DNA of 64,000 bases from Halomonas citrativorans (GTDB lineage: Bacteria; Pseudomonadota; Gammaproteobacteria; Pseudomonadales; Halomonadaceae): positions 19,922 to 83,921 of the forward strand of contig NZ_FUKM01000059.1 in the NCBI RefSeq assembly GCF_900163645.1. The letters are read 5' to 3'. The notes below the pieces were generated by a model that did no database searches, was not told where the DNA came from, and worked only from the letters and a program-made list of their open reading frames with translations. Below, piece by piece: positions 24,843 through 33,760 of the stretch. The position numbers and the translations under genes are program-made. Positions within the stretch are counted from its first letter, which is position 1. Every line of letters begins with the position of its first letter.

Positions 24843-25724
24843 TTAGGCTGTCGCTGCTTTGCGTCGCTGGAGTAACCAGTGATTCAACCAGAGCGAGGCC
24901 GCCATGATCAGTGCGCCCAGCAGTAGTCGAACGATATCAGCCTCACGGCTCCAGATGACAAGATTAACTAATAACCCGGCTGGGATGAGTGCATTATTCA
25001 TGACCGCCAAGGTGCCTGCATCAACGCGGGTAGCGCCTTGGTTCCAGGCAAAATACCCCACACCAGAGGCGGCCAGACCAAGCCAGGCAAGCACTCCCCA
25101 CTGCAGCGGTGTGCTGGGTAACGCCGCATTATTGCCGAACAATAAATAAGCCGGTAGTGCAACGACCATGGCGCCAATGAAAAACCATCCAAAGACGTTA
25201 TGCCACGCAAGGTCAGCCGGCAAGTCTGCGGCCAAGCGACGATACCCGACCTGGCCCAGCGCAAAGCAGAGATTGGCCCCCTGGACCACAAAAAAACCGA
25301 GCCAGAAGCCGCTGTCGATCCCGTCATAGCGAATGACAGCAGCCCCCACAACGGCCAATAGCGCGGTAAGTAAGTAGATAGGAGTGAAACGGCCAAACAT
25401 CAGATCATCCAGTAAAGCGATATACACCGGCGTAAAAATGGTGAAGAGCAGCACTTCTGGCACTGAAAGCAGCAAAAACGACTGATAAAGAAAGGTGTAC
25501 ATCACCCCAAGTTGAATGGCGCCAAGCGCCATCAGCGTAATACGCTGTTTGCCGCGTAGCAGGCTGGGGCGCAAAAAGGGTAAAAAAACCAGCATCGCCA
25601 GGGTTACCCGCACAAGCACCGCGAAATAACTATCGACCTGCCCCGCTAGATAAACCCCGATTAAAGAAAAGGAAAACGCCCAAAGCGCTGTCACGCTAAT
25701 TAGATAGCCCACCGTAAACCTCAT
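24843..25724 (-). CDS. EamA-family (DMT) transporter
   Basis: A 293-residue protein with ten membrane segments in two EamA repeats, each about 140 residues. The N-terminus (RFTVGYLISVTALWAFSFS) and the WAWFNQG-like WNQGATRVDAGTLAVMNNALIP block of the second repeat are typical. It probably exports or imports small metabolites such as amino acids. There is no clear ribosome-binding site before the ATG. Confidence 0.85.
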   Translation of the reverse strand: MRFTVGYLISVTALWAFSFSLIGVYLAGQVDSYFAVLVRVTLAMLVFLPFLRPSLLRGKQRITLMALGAIQLGVMYTFLYQSFLLLSVPEVLLFTIFTPVYIALLDDLMFGRFTPIYLLTALLAVVGAAVIRYDGIDSGFWLGFFVVQGANLCFALGQVGYRRLAADLPADLAWHNVFGWFFIGAMVVALPAYLLFGNNAALPSTPLQWGVLAWLGLAASGVGYFAWNQGATRVDAGTLAVMNNALIPAGLLVNLVIWSREADIVRLLLGALIMAASLWLNHWLLQRRKAATA

Positions 25725-25801
25725 TTTTTAGAAATGGTTTACGCAAATTATACGGATTTCTTATGGCCTGCCAACAGGTAAACTATCAACCAAGCAATAA
25801 G

Positions 25802-26386
25802 TTAACGACGCTGGAGCCACACAAGTGCATAGATAACCCCAGGCAGCCAACCCAGCAGCGTTAATACAATGCCAACAAGCAGGCGCGTGCCTCCGGCGCC
25901 GGTGAGCCCCAGTGCTAGCGGCGGGAACAAAACAGCCAAGGCGAGATAGGCTGCTTTGAGTGCGCCAGGCTCGCTATCCGCAGGCTTGGCCGAAGGTTGA
26001 TCAGCACTTGAGTGAAGTTCGCTAAGCGTGATGTCCGGTCTTACAACTTGCGCATCAGGGTTGGCGACATGCGGATGGGGCGCCGACGATGGTGTGGGAG
26101 GCGTAAAGTGCTCTACCGCCACGTGCGCCTGCTCGCCAGGCGTTGCCTCAAGTTTCTCTTTTCGATGTGCCTGCTTATCAATTTTTTGCTCTAGTGCGCT
26201 GGCATCTTTCGCTAGCTCGTCGTGATAGCGCTCCCAATCCTCCCAATCATGAGGGGTACCCGACTTGGGCCGTTGCTCCCCTGCCCCGCGGGCTCGCTCC
26301 CAGGATTTTTCCTCAAGGGTATTGGGGCGGTCAGATTCCCGCTCGACACCGACGCCTTTGCGGTTCAGGTATTCGCGTGCATCCAT
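25802..26386 (-). CDS. Pmp3/YqaE-domain membrane protein with long charged N-terminal region
   Basis: A 194-residue protein. Residues ~1-90 are charged and helical (DAREYLNRKGVGVERESD, then WERYHDELAKDASALEQK). A Pro/His-rich linker follows at ~90-135. The last ~50 residues form a Pmp3/YqaE unit of two membrane helices (LAVLFPPLALGLTGAGG, then GIVLTLLGWLPGVIYALVW). Pmp3 proteins are usually only ~50-60 residues and are linked to membrane potential and salt stress. The ATG at 26386 follows AAAGGAG. Confidence 0.75.
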   Translation of the reverse strand: MDAREYLNRKGVGVERESDRPNTLEEKSWERARGAGEQRPKSGTPHDWEDWERYHDELAKDASALEQKIDKQAHRKEKLEATPGEQAHVAVEHFTPPTPSSAPHPHVANPDAQVVRPDITLSELHSSADQPSAKPADSEPGALKAAYLALAVLFPPLALGLTGAGGTRLLVGIVLTLLGWLPGVIYALVWLQRR

Positions 26387-26604
26387 GTAAAGCTCCTTTG
26401 AGTAACGTTCAGCAAAGCGTTGAATAGGAGTGGCGTCCACCCACATCAACTACGCCTAAATCATCTACAGTGAGTAAATACGTTTAAGACGTTACTCGCC
26501 CTATTATCGAATAACATCATAAACGTTGCACTTAGCCACGATGCCTTCGCCAATTGCTGCACACACTAGTAAGGTAAATGAAAGTGTGCGTAAGGAGTGC
26601 CAAG

Positions 26605-27012
26605 ATGAAACACCCAAGCCCGCATATTGTCCGCGATATCATGTCCAAGGATTGTTACCGCGTCTCGCCATCTACCTCAATTACCACGCTGGCACAGGGG
26701 CTGGCACTTCATCGCCTGCCTGGTGTGCCGGTAGTCGATATGGCAGATCGATTAATCGGCTATATTTCTGAGAAAGATGTACTAGGCCGTGTGCTTGACT
26801 GCTTATACCATGACCATGAGACGCCACTGGTGGGTGAGCTGATGCGCGAAGAGGTGCTTACCACAACACCTAACAAAAGCATCACAGACCTTGCCCAGGA
26901 AATGCTCGGAGACAAACCCAAGGTTTACCCGGTGGTTGAACAGCAGCGACTCGTCGGCATCGTGACCCGGCGCGATATTCTTATGGCCTTGCTAACCATT
27001 CGCCGCCATTGA
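26605..27012 (+). CDS. CBS-domain pair protein
   Basis: A 135-residue soluble protein made of two CBS motifs: VRDIMSKDCYRVSPSTSI at ~8-25, and VGELMREEVLTTTPNKSI at ~80-97. Each is followed by a typical V-P-V-V-D or Y-P-V-V-E strand. Tandem CBS pairs bind adenosyl ligands such as AMP, ATP or SAM and act as energy sensors. There is no effector domain. AAGGAG lies 7 nt before the ATG at 26605. Confidence 0.85.
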   Translation: MKHPSPHIVRDIMSKDCYRVSPSTSITTLAQGLALHRLPGVPVVDMADRLIGYISEKDVLGRVLDCLYHDHETPLVGELMREEVLTTTPNKSITDLAQEMLGDKPKVYPVVEQQRLVGIVTRRDILMALLTIRRH

Positions 27013-27043
27013 TAGCGATGTACGTATGAAAACCATGACGCAT

Positions 27044-27084
27044 AAAAAAACCGCTGCCCAAAAAGGCAGCGGAAGCAAGGGATC
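27044..27084 (-). terminator. intrinsic terminator with conserved 12-nt leader, copy B
   Basis: In the minus direction: GATCCCTTGCTT (27084-27073), an 8-bp stem (CCGCTGCC / GGCAGCGG) and a seven-T run. No T-run follows on the plus strand, so it works leftward. All conventional genes around it are on the plus strand, so a minus-strand transcript must originate in the ~170 bp to its right. Confidence 0.75.
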
Positions 27085-27110
27085 GAGAAACAATAGCTAG
27101 GACAACACTA

Positions 27111-27221
27111 TTAGCGACTGCTATCGCTACGTTGTCGTACTACTTCAGACACCTTGCGCCGGAAAAGTTCGCCATCGTTTAAAATTTTTGTCTTTATGAG
27201 GTCGCGCGTATACTTAAGCAT
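27111..27221 (-). CDS. possible 36-residue minus-strand small protein
   Basis: A short reading frame reads MLKYTRDLIKTKILNDGE, then LFRRKVSEVVRQRSDSSR. Its composition is basic, amphipathic and protein-like. It ends 27 bp before a leftward intrinsic terminator that otherwise has no gene. Against it: no Shine-Dalgarno sequence is seen before the ATG, and it lies under the leader of the plus-strand gene at 27253. A non-coding RNA is the alternative. Confidence 0.3.
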   Translation of the reverse strand: MLKYTRDLIKTKILNDGELFRRKVSEVVRQRSDSSR

Positions 27222-27252
27222 TCAATTCATGAAAGAGCACAGGAGTGGATGC

Positions 27253-27612
27253 ATGGCACTGTACCTACTGGTACTCGGCGTCTGCCTGCTGGTGATAGGT
27301 GCTGTTTTATTAGCCCTGATGACGGTAGGTACGCCGCGCTACCGTACCGAACCAAAGGATTTGCTGACGCTGTTTGACAAGGCCCTGAATAGCCAAGTGA
27401 GCGAAGCCGAGTGGGATACGATTATCGGCTATCCAATACGCCATAATGACTATCTGGACGGCATTCGACGCAGAGCGTCGCGCTTAATGGAGTTGCATGG
27501 GCGACGCTGGCAAATCGCCCAAGGCAAACCGCTACTAAATCAGGAAGGGCAAGCGGAGCTACAAGTATTACGAGATCATCTGGCGGCCCATACCGCCTTG
27601 CGTCAAACGTAG
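27253..27612 (+). CDS. membrane-anchored hypothetical protein
   Basis: A 119-residue protein with one N-terminal membrane helix (residues ~3-25) and a cytoplasmic or periplasmic basic domain of ~90 residues (DLLTLFDKALNSQVSEAEWD, then GIRRRASRLMELHGRRW). The ATG at 27253 follows AGGAG by 7 nt. An upstream in-frame extension to 27154 lacks a ribosome-binding site. No family recognised. It sits 31 bp before the AraC-type regulator gene and may be cotranscribed with it. Confidence 0.65.
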   Translation: MALYLLVLGVCLLVIGAVLLALMTVGTPRYRTEPKDLLTLFDKALNSQVSEAEWDTIIGYPIRHNDYLDGIRRRASRLMELHGRRWQIAQGKPLLNQEGQAELQVLRDHLAAHTALRQT

Positions 27613-27643
27613 ATGCGGTTGAAAGCGCCGAGGAGACAACCTG

Positions 27644-28477
27644 ATGCCCAGTACTATTCGCAAAATACCGCTGGCGAGCGCAACCCATCATCACGCACAT
27701 GACTTTCACCAAATTGTGATTACGTTGTGTGGTTCCTCGGAGTTTGAAATCGAGGGGCTCGGCGGGCGTGTAAATGCGTTCTCAGGCTGTATCGTGCCTG
27801 CCAATCACGAGCACTACTACTCAGGCCATGGGCATAACCGGCAGTTGATTATTGATCTGCCAGAAAATGCGCCCGCCCTGACAGGTGAACACCGCGAGTT
27901 GGTCGCACTGTTTGATGTGCCGCGCTTTTTTGCGTTAGATAACCCTTTACGCCACTACCTGGCGTTTATGGAAAGCGAGCTTGCCCAAGGGTTTGATACC
28001 TCTCCCGTCTCGTTTCAGCAAGACCGCTTGGCCGCCACACTACTGGGCTCGCTCAAAGCGCGCCTTGGGCACACCCCATCGGCTTCTCTGCGCAGAATTG
28101 ATGTCTCACTTATCGACCGCTTTATTAACCGCCACTTGGCCGATGAGCTGCGGGTTGCTGACTTGGCCAGGCTTGCCTGCCTAAGTGAAGCCCACTTTTC
28201 AGAGTGCTTCCGTAATCAGACAGGACTTTCGCCTTGGCAATACGTTAAGCGCCGACGACTTCACGCGGCTCGTCAGCTGATTTTGCAAAGTCGGTTGCCG
28301 TTAACCGACATTGCCATTCAAACAGGATTTGCCAACCAAAGCGCACTCTCTCATGCGTTTCGGCGCAGCTACGGCATATCGCCCCGTGCTCTACGCCAAG
28401 AGGCGCCAGTTTCGCTAGCGACAGCATCCTCCACTATGCTCAAAAAACCACTAGCAGCATCAAGCACATACTACTAA
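27644..28477 (+). CDS. AraC-family regulator, probable proline regulator
   Basis: A 277-residue protein: a cupin-like sensor domain with a HHHAHDFHQIV stretch near residue 15, and a C-terminal AraC domain at ~165-260. Two helix-turn-helix units are visible (VADLARLACLSEAHFSECFR; LTDIAIQTGFANQSALSHAF), followed by the RR-YGISPRALR signature. It lies directly upstream of putA on the same strand. In Pseudomonas the AraC/XylS protein PruR occupies the same place and activates putA and putP with proline, so an equivalent role is likely here. Confidence 0.88.
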   Translation: MPSTIRKIPLASATHHHAHDFHQIVITLCGSSEFEIEGLGGRVNAFSGCIVPANHEHYYSGHGHNRQLIIDLPENAPALTGEHRELVALFDVPRFFALDNPLRHYLAFMESELAQGFDTSPVSFQQDRLAATLLGSLKARLGHTPSASLRRIDVSLIDRFINRHLADELRVADLARLACLSEAHFSECFRNQTGLSPWQYVKRRRLHAARQLILQSRLPLTDIAIQTGFANQSALSHAFRRSYGISPRALRQEAPVSLATASSTMLKKPLAASSTYY

Positions 28478-28627
28478 GGTCTCAAAGCAGCCTTGCTTGC
28501 CGCGAAATTGACACGTTTTACCGAGAAAACGACATACACCAAATCACAGACCACTCTACATTCGAGCGCAGCTTGGGCGAAATGCCCTACCACCTACTCG
28601 TTTTTATGTAAATTTACGGGGGCCTCA

Positions 28628-31600
28628 ATGCTTAACGCTAAAAACATGCGTGACTCTGCCACCTGGCAAACGGACCTTGATGTGCTGATGGCTCAGGTGA
28701 GCGACCACTATCTTGTGGACGAAGAAACCTACGTCGGCGAATTAATCAAGTTGCTGGATACGGATCACGAAGGCTTCTCCCGCATTGAGGCCAATACGGC
28801 AGCGCTCATCCACGATGTCCGTGAAATGGACACGGCGGTAGATACCATTGATGAGCTCCTACAGCAGTACAGCCTGGATACCCACGAAGGGCTGATGCTG
28901 ATGTGCCTGGCTGAAGCGATGCTGCGTATTCCCGACAAAGCCACCGCCGATGCGCTGATTGAAGATAAGCTTGGCCCCGCTGACTGGCAGTCTTATACGG
29001 GCAAAAGTGAGTCATGGATGGTGAACGCTTCCACATGGGGTCTGTTAATGACCGGCCGTGTTTTGAAGCTTGATCATCCCAAAGATGGCCAGCCTGCGAC
29101 GTTTATTAACCGCATGGTTAATCGTATGGGTGAGCCTGTGATTCGTCGCGCGATGGTTGAAGCGATGAAAATCATGGGTAAGCAGTTCGTATTGGGCCGT
29201 GATATTAACGAAGCGTTAAAACGCTCCAAGCCGCTATTCAATAAAGGTTACACCTACTCCTACGACATGCTGGGTGAAGCCGCACGCACCCGCGATGATG
29301 CCAAACGCTACTTTGACGACTACGCCCGCGCTATTGAGCAAGTGGGTAAAACATCCCAGCACTTAAGCGATAAAACGCCCAAACCATCGGTATCGATCAA
29401 GCTCTCAGCGCTGCATCCCCGCTACGAGTTTGGCCGCCGCGAACAGGTGCTGGCAGAGCTGGTTGATACAGTTATCAAGCTGGTATCCAATGCTCGCGAG
29501 CTGGATGTGGCGGTCACCATTGATGCCGAAGAAGTCGACCGCTTGGAGCTGTCGTTGGAAGTTTTCCGCGACGTTTATTCAAGCGATGCGGTAAAAGGCT
29601 GGGGACATTTTGGGCTGGTCGTGCAGGCGTACTCCAAGCGCGCCCTGCCGGTACTGCACTACATTAACCGCTTAGCGGATGAGCAAGGTGATGAAATTCC
29701 GCTGCGTTTGGTGAAAGGCGCTTACTGGGATAGCGAAATCAAGGAGTCTCAGCAGTTGGGCGTCGATGGCTACCCGGTCTATACCCGCAAGGCGTGTACG
29801 GATGTTGCCTACCTGGCCTGTGCTCAGTTCCTGTTGTCAAACGACACCCTCGGGCGCATTTTTCCGCAGTTTGCGACCCATAATGCTCATACGGTTACGA
29901 CTATTCTTGAATTAGCCAATCACGATAGTCGTCCGTTTGAGTTCCAGCGTTTGCACGGCATGGGCGAAGCCCTTTATGAAGCTGCCCTGAAGCGCGCTCC
30001 CAAAGGTACGTACTGCCGCATCTACGCGCCGGTAGGCGCACACAAAGACCTGCTGCCCTATCTGGTTCGCCGCTTGCTGGAAAACGGCGCGAATTCGTCG
30101 TTTGTTCACCAATTGGTCGACCCCGAAGTGCCGGTTGAATGGCTTTGCCAGCACCCCATAGAGGCTCTGCGTCAGCAGAAATCCTTAGCCAATACGCAGA
30201 TTCCGCTACCCAAGGATATTTATGGGTCCAAGCGTCGCAACTCGCGAGGCGTAAACCTGAATATCCGCAGCCACTTCTATCCGTTAATGGATAAGATGGC
30301 CGTCTTTATGGATAAGCAGTACCTGGCCAAACCACTGCTGGCATTCGATGTGGCGGACGATGCTGCCAATACCCACAGCGTGACCTGCCCCTTTGATCGC
30401 CGTCAAAGCGTGGGCAGCGTTCAGTGGACAACCAAAGAACAGGCCACCAAGGCGCTTGACGCTGCCTGGAATGCCTTCCCGCGTTGGGAAACCACGCCGG
30501 TTACCGAACGTGCAGCCGTACTGCGCCGTTTGGCTGACCTGATGGAAGAGAATATGCCGGAGCTTATGACCCTTTGCTCACGCGAAGGCGGCAAGCTCTT
30601 AACGGACGGTGTGGACGAGATCAAAGAAGCCGTCGATTTCTGCCGCTATTACGCCATGCGCGCGGAAGACTCCTTCGGCGAGCCCATTGAGCTGCCTGGT
30701 CCGACCGGTGAATCCAACCAGCTAATCATGGGCGGTAAGGGCGTGTTTGCCGCGATCAGTCCGTGGAACTTCCCGGTGGCGATTTTCTGCGGTCAAATTG
30801 TTGCGGCGGCGGTTGCGGGCAATACCGTGCTTGCCAAGCCTGCCGAGCAAACGTCAATTGTCGCCCACCGGGTGATCGAGCTGCTTTATGAAGCAGGCTT
30901 GCCACGCGATGTGGTTCAGTTGCTGCCGGGCGACGGCCCGACCGTGGGCAGCGTGCTGACCTCTGACCCGCGCATTACTGGCGTGGTATTTACCGGCGGC
31001 ACCGACACGGCGCAGATCATCAACCGTGCCTTGGCTGCGCGTGAAAATGCGCCGCTGCCCACGCTGATTGCTGAAACCGGCGGCATGAACGCCATGATCG
31101 TCGACTCTACCGCGCTTCCCGAGCAGGTCGTGGTGGATGTTATCCAGTCTGCGTTCCAAAGCGCTGGCCAACGCTGCTCGGCATTGCGGGTTCTTTACCT
31201 GCAAGACGACGTTGCCGACCGCGTCATCACGATTTTAAAAGGCGCAATGAACGAGCTGCGTATCGGTGATCCGCGCGATTTGGGTACTGACGTTGGCCCG
31301 GTGATCGACGAGGAGGCGCGTAACGGTCTGCTTGAGCATATCGAAAAGCTTAAAGGGGAAGATCGCTTGGTCGCCGAAACGCCCATGTCAGCCGAGCAAA
31401 CCCAAAACGGTACCTTCGTGGCCCCTGTGGCCTTTACCATCGACAGTATCAATGCATTAACCCGCGAACAATTCGGCCCTGTACTGCACATTGTGCGCTA
31501 TAAGGCTAGCGAGCTTGACCAGGTGATCAACGATATCAATAGCCGGGGTTACGGACTTACGTTTGGTGTCCATAGCCGTAATGAATCCTTTGCCGCTGGC

Positions 31601-31819
31601 ATCGCACAGAAAATTCGTGCGGGCAATGTGTACATTAATCGTAATATCATTGGGGCCGTAGTAGGCGTTCAACCCTTTGGTGGACAAGGGCTTTCAGGTA
31701 CAGGCCCTAAAGCAGGCGGGCCGAATTACCTACAGCGCTTTATCACTGAAAAGACGGTTACTAACAATACGGCCGCTTTAGGCGGTAATGCGTCCTTGCT
31801 GGCGCTAGGCGATGAGTAA
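28628..31819 (+). CDS. putA: bifunctional proline dehydrogenase / P5C dehydrogenase
   Basis: A 1063-residue enzyme oxidising proline to glutamate in two steps. The FAD-dependent PRODH barrel (~residues 120-480) shows SIKLSALHPRYEF, RLVKGAYWD and TYCRIYAPVGAHKDLLPYL. The NAD-dependent P5C dehydrogenase part (~560-1030) shows SPWNFPVAIFCGQ, the general base in IAETGGMNAM and the nucleophile in SAGQRCSALR. It lacks the N-terminal ribbon-helix-helix domain of E. coli PutA, so it does not autoregulate and needs a separate regulator. It is peripheral on the inner membrane. The start at 28628 is preceded by a G-rich tract; the next ATG, at 28646, is possible. Confidence 0.93.
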   Translation: MLNAKNMRDSATWQTDLDVLMAQVSDHYLVDEETYVGELIKLLDTDHEGFSRIEANTAALIHDVREMDTAVDTIDELLQQYSLDTHEGLMLMCLAEAMLRIPDKATADALIEDKLGPADWQSYTGKSESWMVNASTWGLLMTGRVLKLDHPKDGQPATFINRMVNRMGEPVIRRAMVEAMKIMGKQFVLGRDINEALKRSKPLFNKGYTYSYDMLGEAARTRDDAKRYFDDYARAIEQVGKTSQHLSDKTPKPSVSIKLSALHPRYEFGRREQVLAELVDTVIKLVSNARELDVAVTIDAEEVDRLELSLEVFRDVYSSDAVKGWGHFGLVVQAYSKRALPVLHYINRLADEQGDEIPLRLVKGAYWDSEIKESQQLGVDGYPVYTRKACTDVAYLACAQFLLSNDTLGRIFPQFATHNAHTVTTILELANHDSRPFEFQRLHGMGEALYEAALKRAPKGTYCRIYAPVGAHKDLLPYLVRRLLENGANSSFVHQLVDPEVPVEWLCQHPIEALRQQKSLANTQIPLPKDIYGSKRRNSRGVNLNIRSHFYPLMDKMAVFMDKQYLAKPLLAFDVADDAANTHSVTCPFDRRQSVGSVQWTTKEQATKALDAAWNAFPRWETTPVTERAAVLRRLADLMEENMPELMTLCSREGGKLLTDGVDEIKEAVDFCRYYAMRAEDSFGEPIELPGPTGESNQLIMGGKGVFAAISPWNFPVAIFCGQIVAAAVAGNTVLAKPAEQTSIVAHRVIELLYEAGLPRDVVQLLPGDGPTVGSVLTSDPRITGVVFTGGTDTAQIINRALAARENAPLPTLIAETGGMNAMIVDSTALPEQVVVDVIQSAFQSAGQRCSALRVLYLQDDVADRVITILKGAMNELRIGDPRDLGTDVGPVIDEEARNGLLEHIEKLKGEDRLVAETPMSAEQTQNGTFVAPVAFTIDSINALTREQFGPVLHIVRYKASELDQVINDINSRGYGLTFGVHSRNESFAAGIAQKIRAGNVYINRNIIGAVVGVQPFGGQGLSGTGPKAGGPNYLQRFITEKTVTNNTAALGGNASLLALGDE

Positions 31820-31866
31820 ATAGCTCATCTAAATGGAAAACCTGAACTCCTCAAAAAGGATCTCTC

Positions 31867-32007
31867 ATGGTTGAAAATAAAAGCGTAACGGCCTTTACAT
31901 GCCCCCTCTACAGAAGGGGGGCATTAGGCACAGGGAACATAGCAAATAAACGCCTGAAACCTCTTTTTGACGGTACCTTCGCCAAATGTTTGCAGGTTAC
32001 AGCGTGA
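31867..32007 (+). CDS. possible 46-residue small ORF between putA and putP
   Basis: An ATG 7 nt after AAGGA opens a 46-codon frame beginning MVENKSVTAFTCPLYRR and ending KCLQVTA. It contains an imperfect hairpin (31899-31924) within its 5' third. It could be a leader peptide that affects putP expression or a chance frame. No similarity recognised. Without it, the 294-bp putA-putP gap holds only that hairpin and the putP ribosome-binding site. Confidence 0.3.
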   Translation: MVENKSVTAFTCPLYRRGALGTGNIANKRLKPLFDGTFAKCLQVTA

Positions 32008-32113
32008 ACAAGAGGCAGGGTTAACAACAATAAGTCTGTGCTATTACCAAGCATGGCTCGGTAAGTGCACTCACCGGTCGGTGCTATCCGACTTGATAAA
32101 CGGGAGAACTTCA

Positions 32114-33604
32114 ATGGCTATTGGCGTTTGGATCAGCCTTTTTGCTTACTTTGCGCTGATGATCGGCATCGGGCTTTATGCGATGCGAACATCAACATCA
32201 ACCTCTGAAGATTACGTGCTAGGCGGTCGTACCTTAAGCCCTAAAGTGGCCGCTCTTTCAGCGGGCGCCTCAGACATGAGCGGCTGGCTGCTACTGGGTT
32301 TACCTGGCGCGATGTTTGTATCGGGCCTGGGCTCTGCCTGGATCGGCATCGGCCTTTTCGTCGGGGCCTTCTTCAACTGGCTTCTGGTCGCACCCCGTCT
32401 TCGTGAACAGACCGTTCATTATGGCAATGCGATCACCATTCCGGCCTTTTTAGCTAACCGATTCCCGACCCGGGCCATGTCACTGAAAACGGTCTCGGCG
32501 ATTGTCATCGTCATCTTCTTCGCGGTCTACACCGCGTCAGGCCTGGTGGCTGGCGGCAAGCTATTCGAGAGTGCGTTTTCTGGTTTGGTGAATGTGGGTG
32601 GCCTAAGCGATTATGCAACCGGCATCATCATCACGCTGGGCGTGGTACTTGTCTACACCGTAGTGGGCGGCTTTTTGGCCGTGAGCCTGACGGACTTTGT
32701 ACAAGGCTGCATTATGATGCTGGCGCTAATTATCATGCCCGCAGTGGTGCTCTTTGGCGAAGGCGGTGGGGGCTTCAGCCAGGCAACCCAGACCCTTAAT
32801 GAAGTCGATCCAACGCTACTGTCGTGGACAGATGGCTTGACCTTTATCGGCTGGCTCTCGGCGGTGACCTGGGGGCTGGGTTATTTCGGTCAGCCGCATA
32901 TTATTGTGCGCTTTATGGCTATCCGGTACCTGAAAGATGTACCTACCGCCCGTAATATTGGTATGGGTTGGATGGCCATTTCCCTGATTGGCGCCATCTC
33001 GCTCGGTATTTTTGGCCGGGCTTACGCTATTCGTAATGGTCTGGAAATTCAGGATCCCGAAACTATCTTTATTGTCCTGGCAGAGCTTTTATTCCATCCG
33101 CTAGTTACCGGCTTCCTTTTTGCAGCCCTTCTAGCGGCAGTGATGAGTACCATTTCCAGCCAGCTTCTGGTGGCATCTTCATCACTGACAGAGGATATCT
33201 ACCGGCTGTTCCTGAACAAACAAGCATCGGAAAAGCAGACCGTTACCGTTGGCCGGATTTGTGTCGTGCTGGTAGGCCTGATAGCCGCCATTATCGCCTC
33301 TGATCCAGAATCTCAGGTACTCGGTCTGGTGAGTAACGCGTGGGCAGGTTTTGGTGCTGCTTTCGGTCCCTTAATCATTCTGTCACTAATGTGGCCACGC
33401 ACCAATGGAGCGGGCGCCATTGCAGGCATGGTAGTAGGTGCTCTCACCGTTATTATCTGGATCGCACTGGGTTGGAACGGCGAGTTTATGGGTGGCCCCG
33501 GCATCTATGAAATCATTCCTGGCTTCATCGCTTCTTTCATCGCCATCCTGGTGGTAAGCAGCATGACAGCCGATGCCGGTGAATATCAGCGTATTGATCA
33601 TTAA
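32114..33604 (+). CDS. putP: sodium/proline symporter
   Basis: A 496-residue SSS-family transporter with 13 membrane segments. The opening FAYFALMIGIGLYAMRTSTS, the 'SEDYVLGGRTL' loop and the 'SAGASDMSGWLLLGLPGA' segment are diagnostic of PutP. It imports proline with Na+ for use as a nutrient by PutA and as an osmolyte. The ATG at 32114 follows GGGAG. A longer frame from 31967 lacks these features. A good terminator follows at 33631. Confidence 0.93.
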   Translation: MAIGVWISLFAYFALMIGIGLYAMRTSTSTSEDYVLGGRTLSPKVAALSAGASDMSGWLLLGLPGAMFVSGLGSAWIGIGLFVGAFFNWLLVAPRLREQTVHYGNAITIPAFLANRFPTRAMSLKTVSAIVIVIFFAVYTASGLVAGGKLFESAFSGLVNVGGLSDYATGIIITLGVVLVYTVVGGFLAVSLTDFVQGCIMMLALIIMPAVVLFGEGGGGFSQATQTLNEVDPTLLSWTDGLTFIGWLSAVTWGLGYFGQPHIIVRFMAIRYLKDVPTARNIGMGWMAISLIGAISLGIFGRAYAIRNGLEIQDPETIFIVLAELLFHPLVTGFLFAALLAAVMSTISSQLLVASSSLTEDIYRLFLNKQASEKQTVTVGRICVVLVGLIAAIIASDPESQVLGLVSNAWAGFGAAFGPLIILSLMWPRTNGAGAIAGMVVGALTVIIWIALGWNGEFMGGPGIYEIIPGFIASFIAILVVSSMTADAGEYQRIDH

Positions 33605-33630
33605 ATGACGCGCATTTAAGCAAGCCTTGA

Positions 33631-33653
33631 GGCCACCTTCGGGTGGCCTTTTT
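33631..33653 (+). terminator. intrinsic terminator of putP
   Basis: A 7-bp stem GGCCACC / GGTGGCC with a stable TTCG tetraloop, followed by five Ts, 27 bp after the putP stop. Confidence 0.9.
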
Positions 33654-33760
33654 CATGGGCACATTGCCTTGGGTCAATAACCGCAACCTGTCATAGCGGT
33701 ACTCTTTATCCATGGTTCACAACCACTTATCGAGTAACCTGAACGACAAGGAGCACCGTT

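Noticed and set aside
31899..31924. Hairpin after putA as its terminator
   Set aside because: The stem has a bulge and no T-run follows on the plus strand; it lies inside the candidate small ORF, so read-through to putP is more likely.
31967..32113. 49-codon extension of putP
   Set aside because: PutP homologues start near the ATG at 32114, which has an SD; the extension overlaps the candidate small ORF in another frame.
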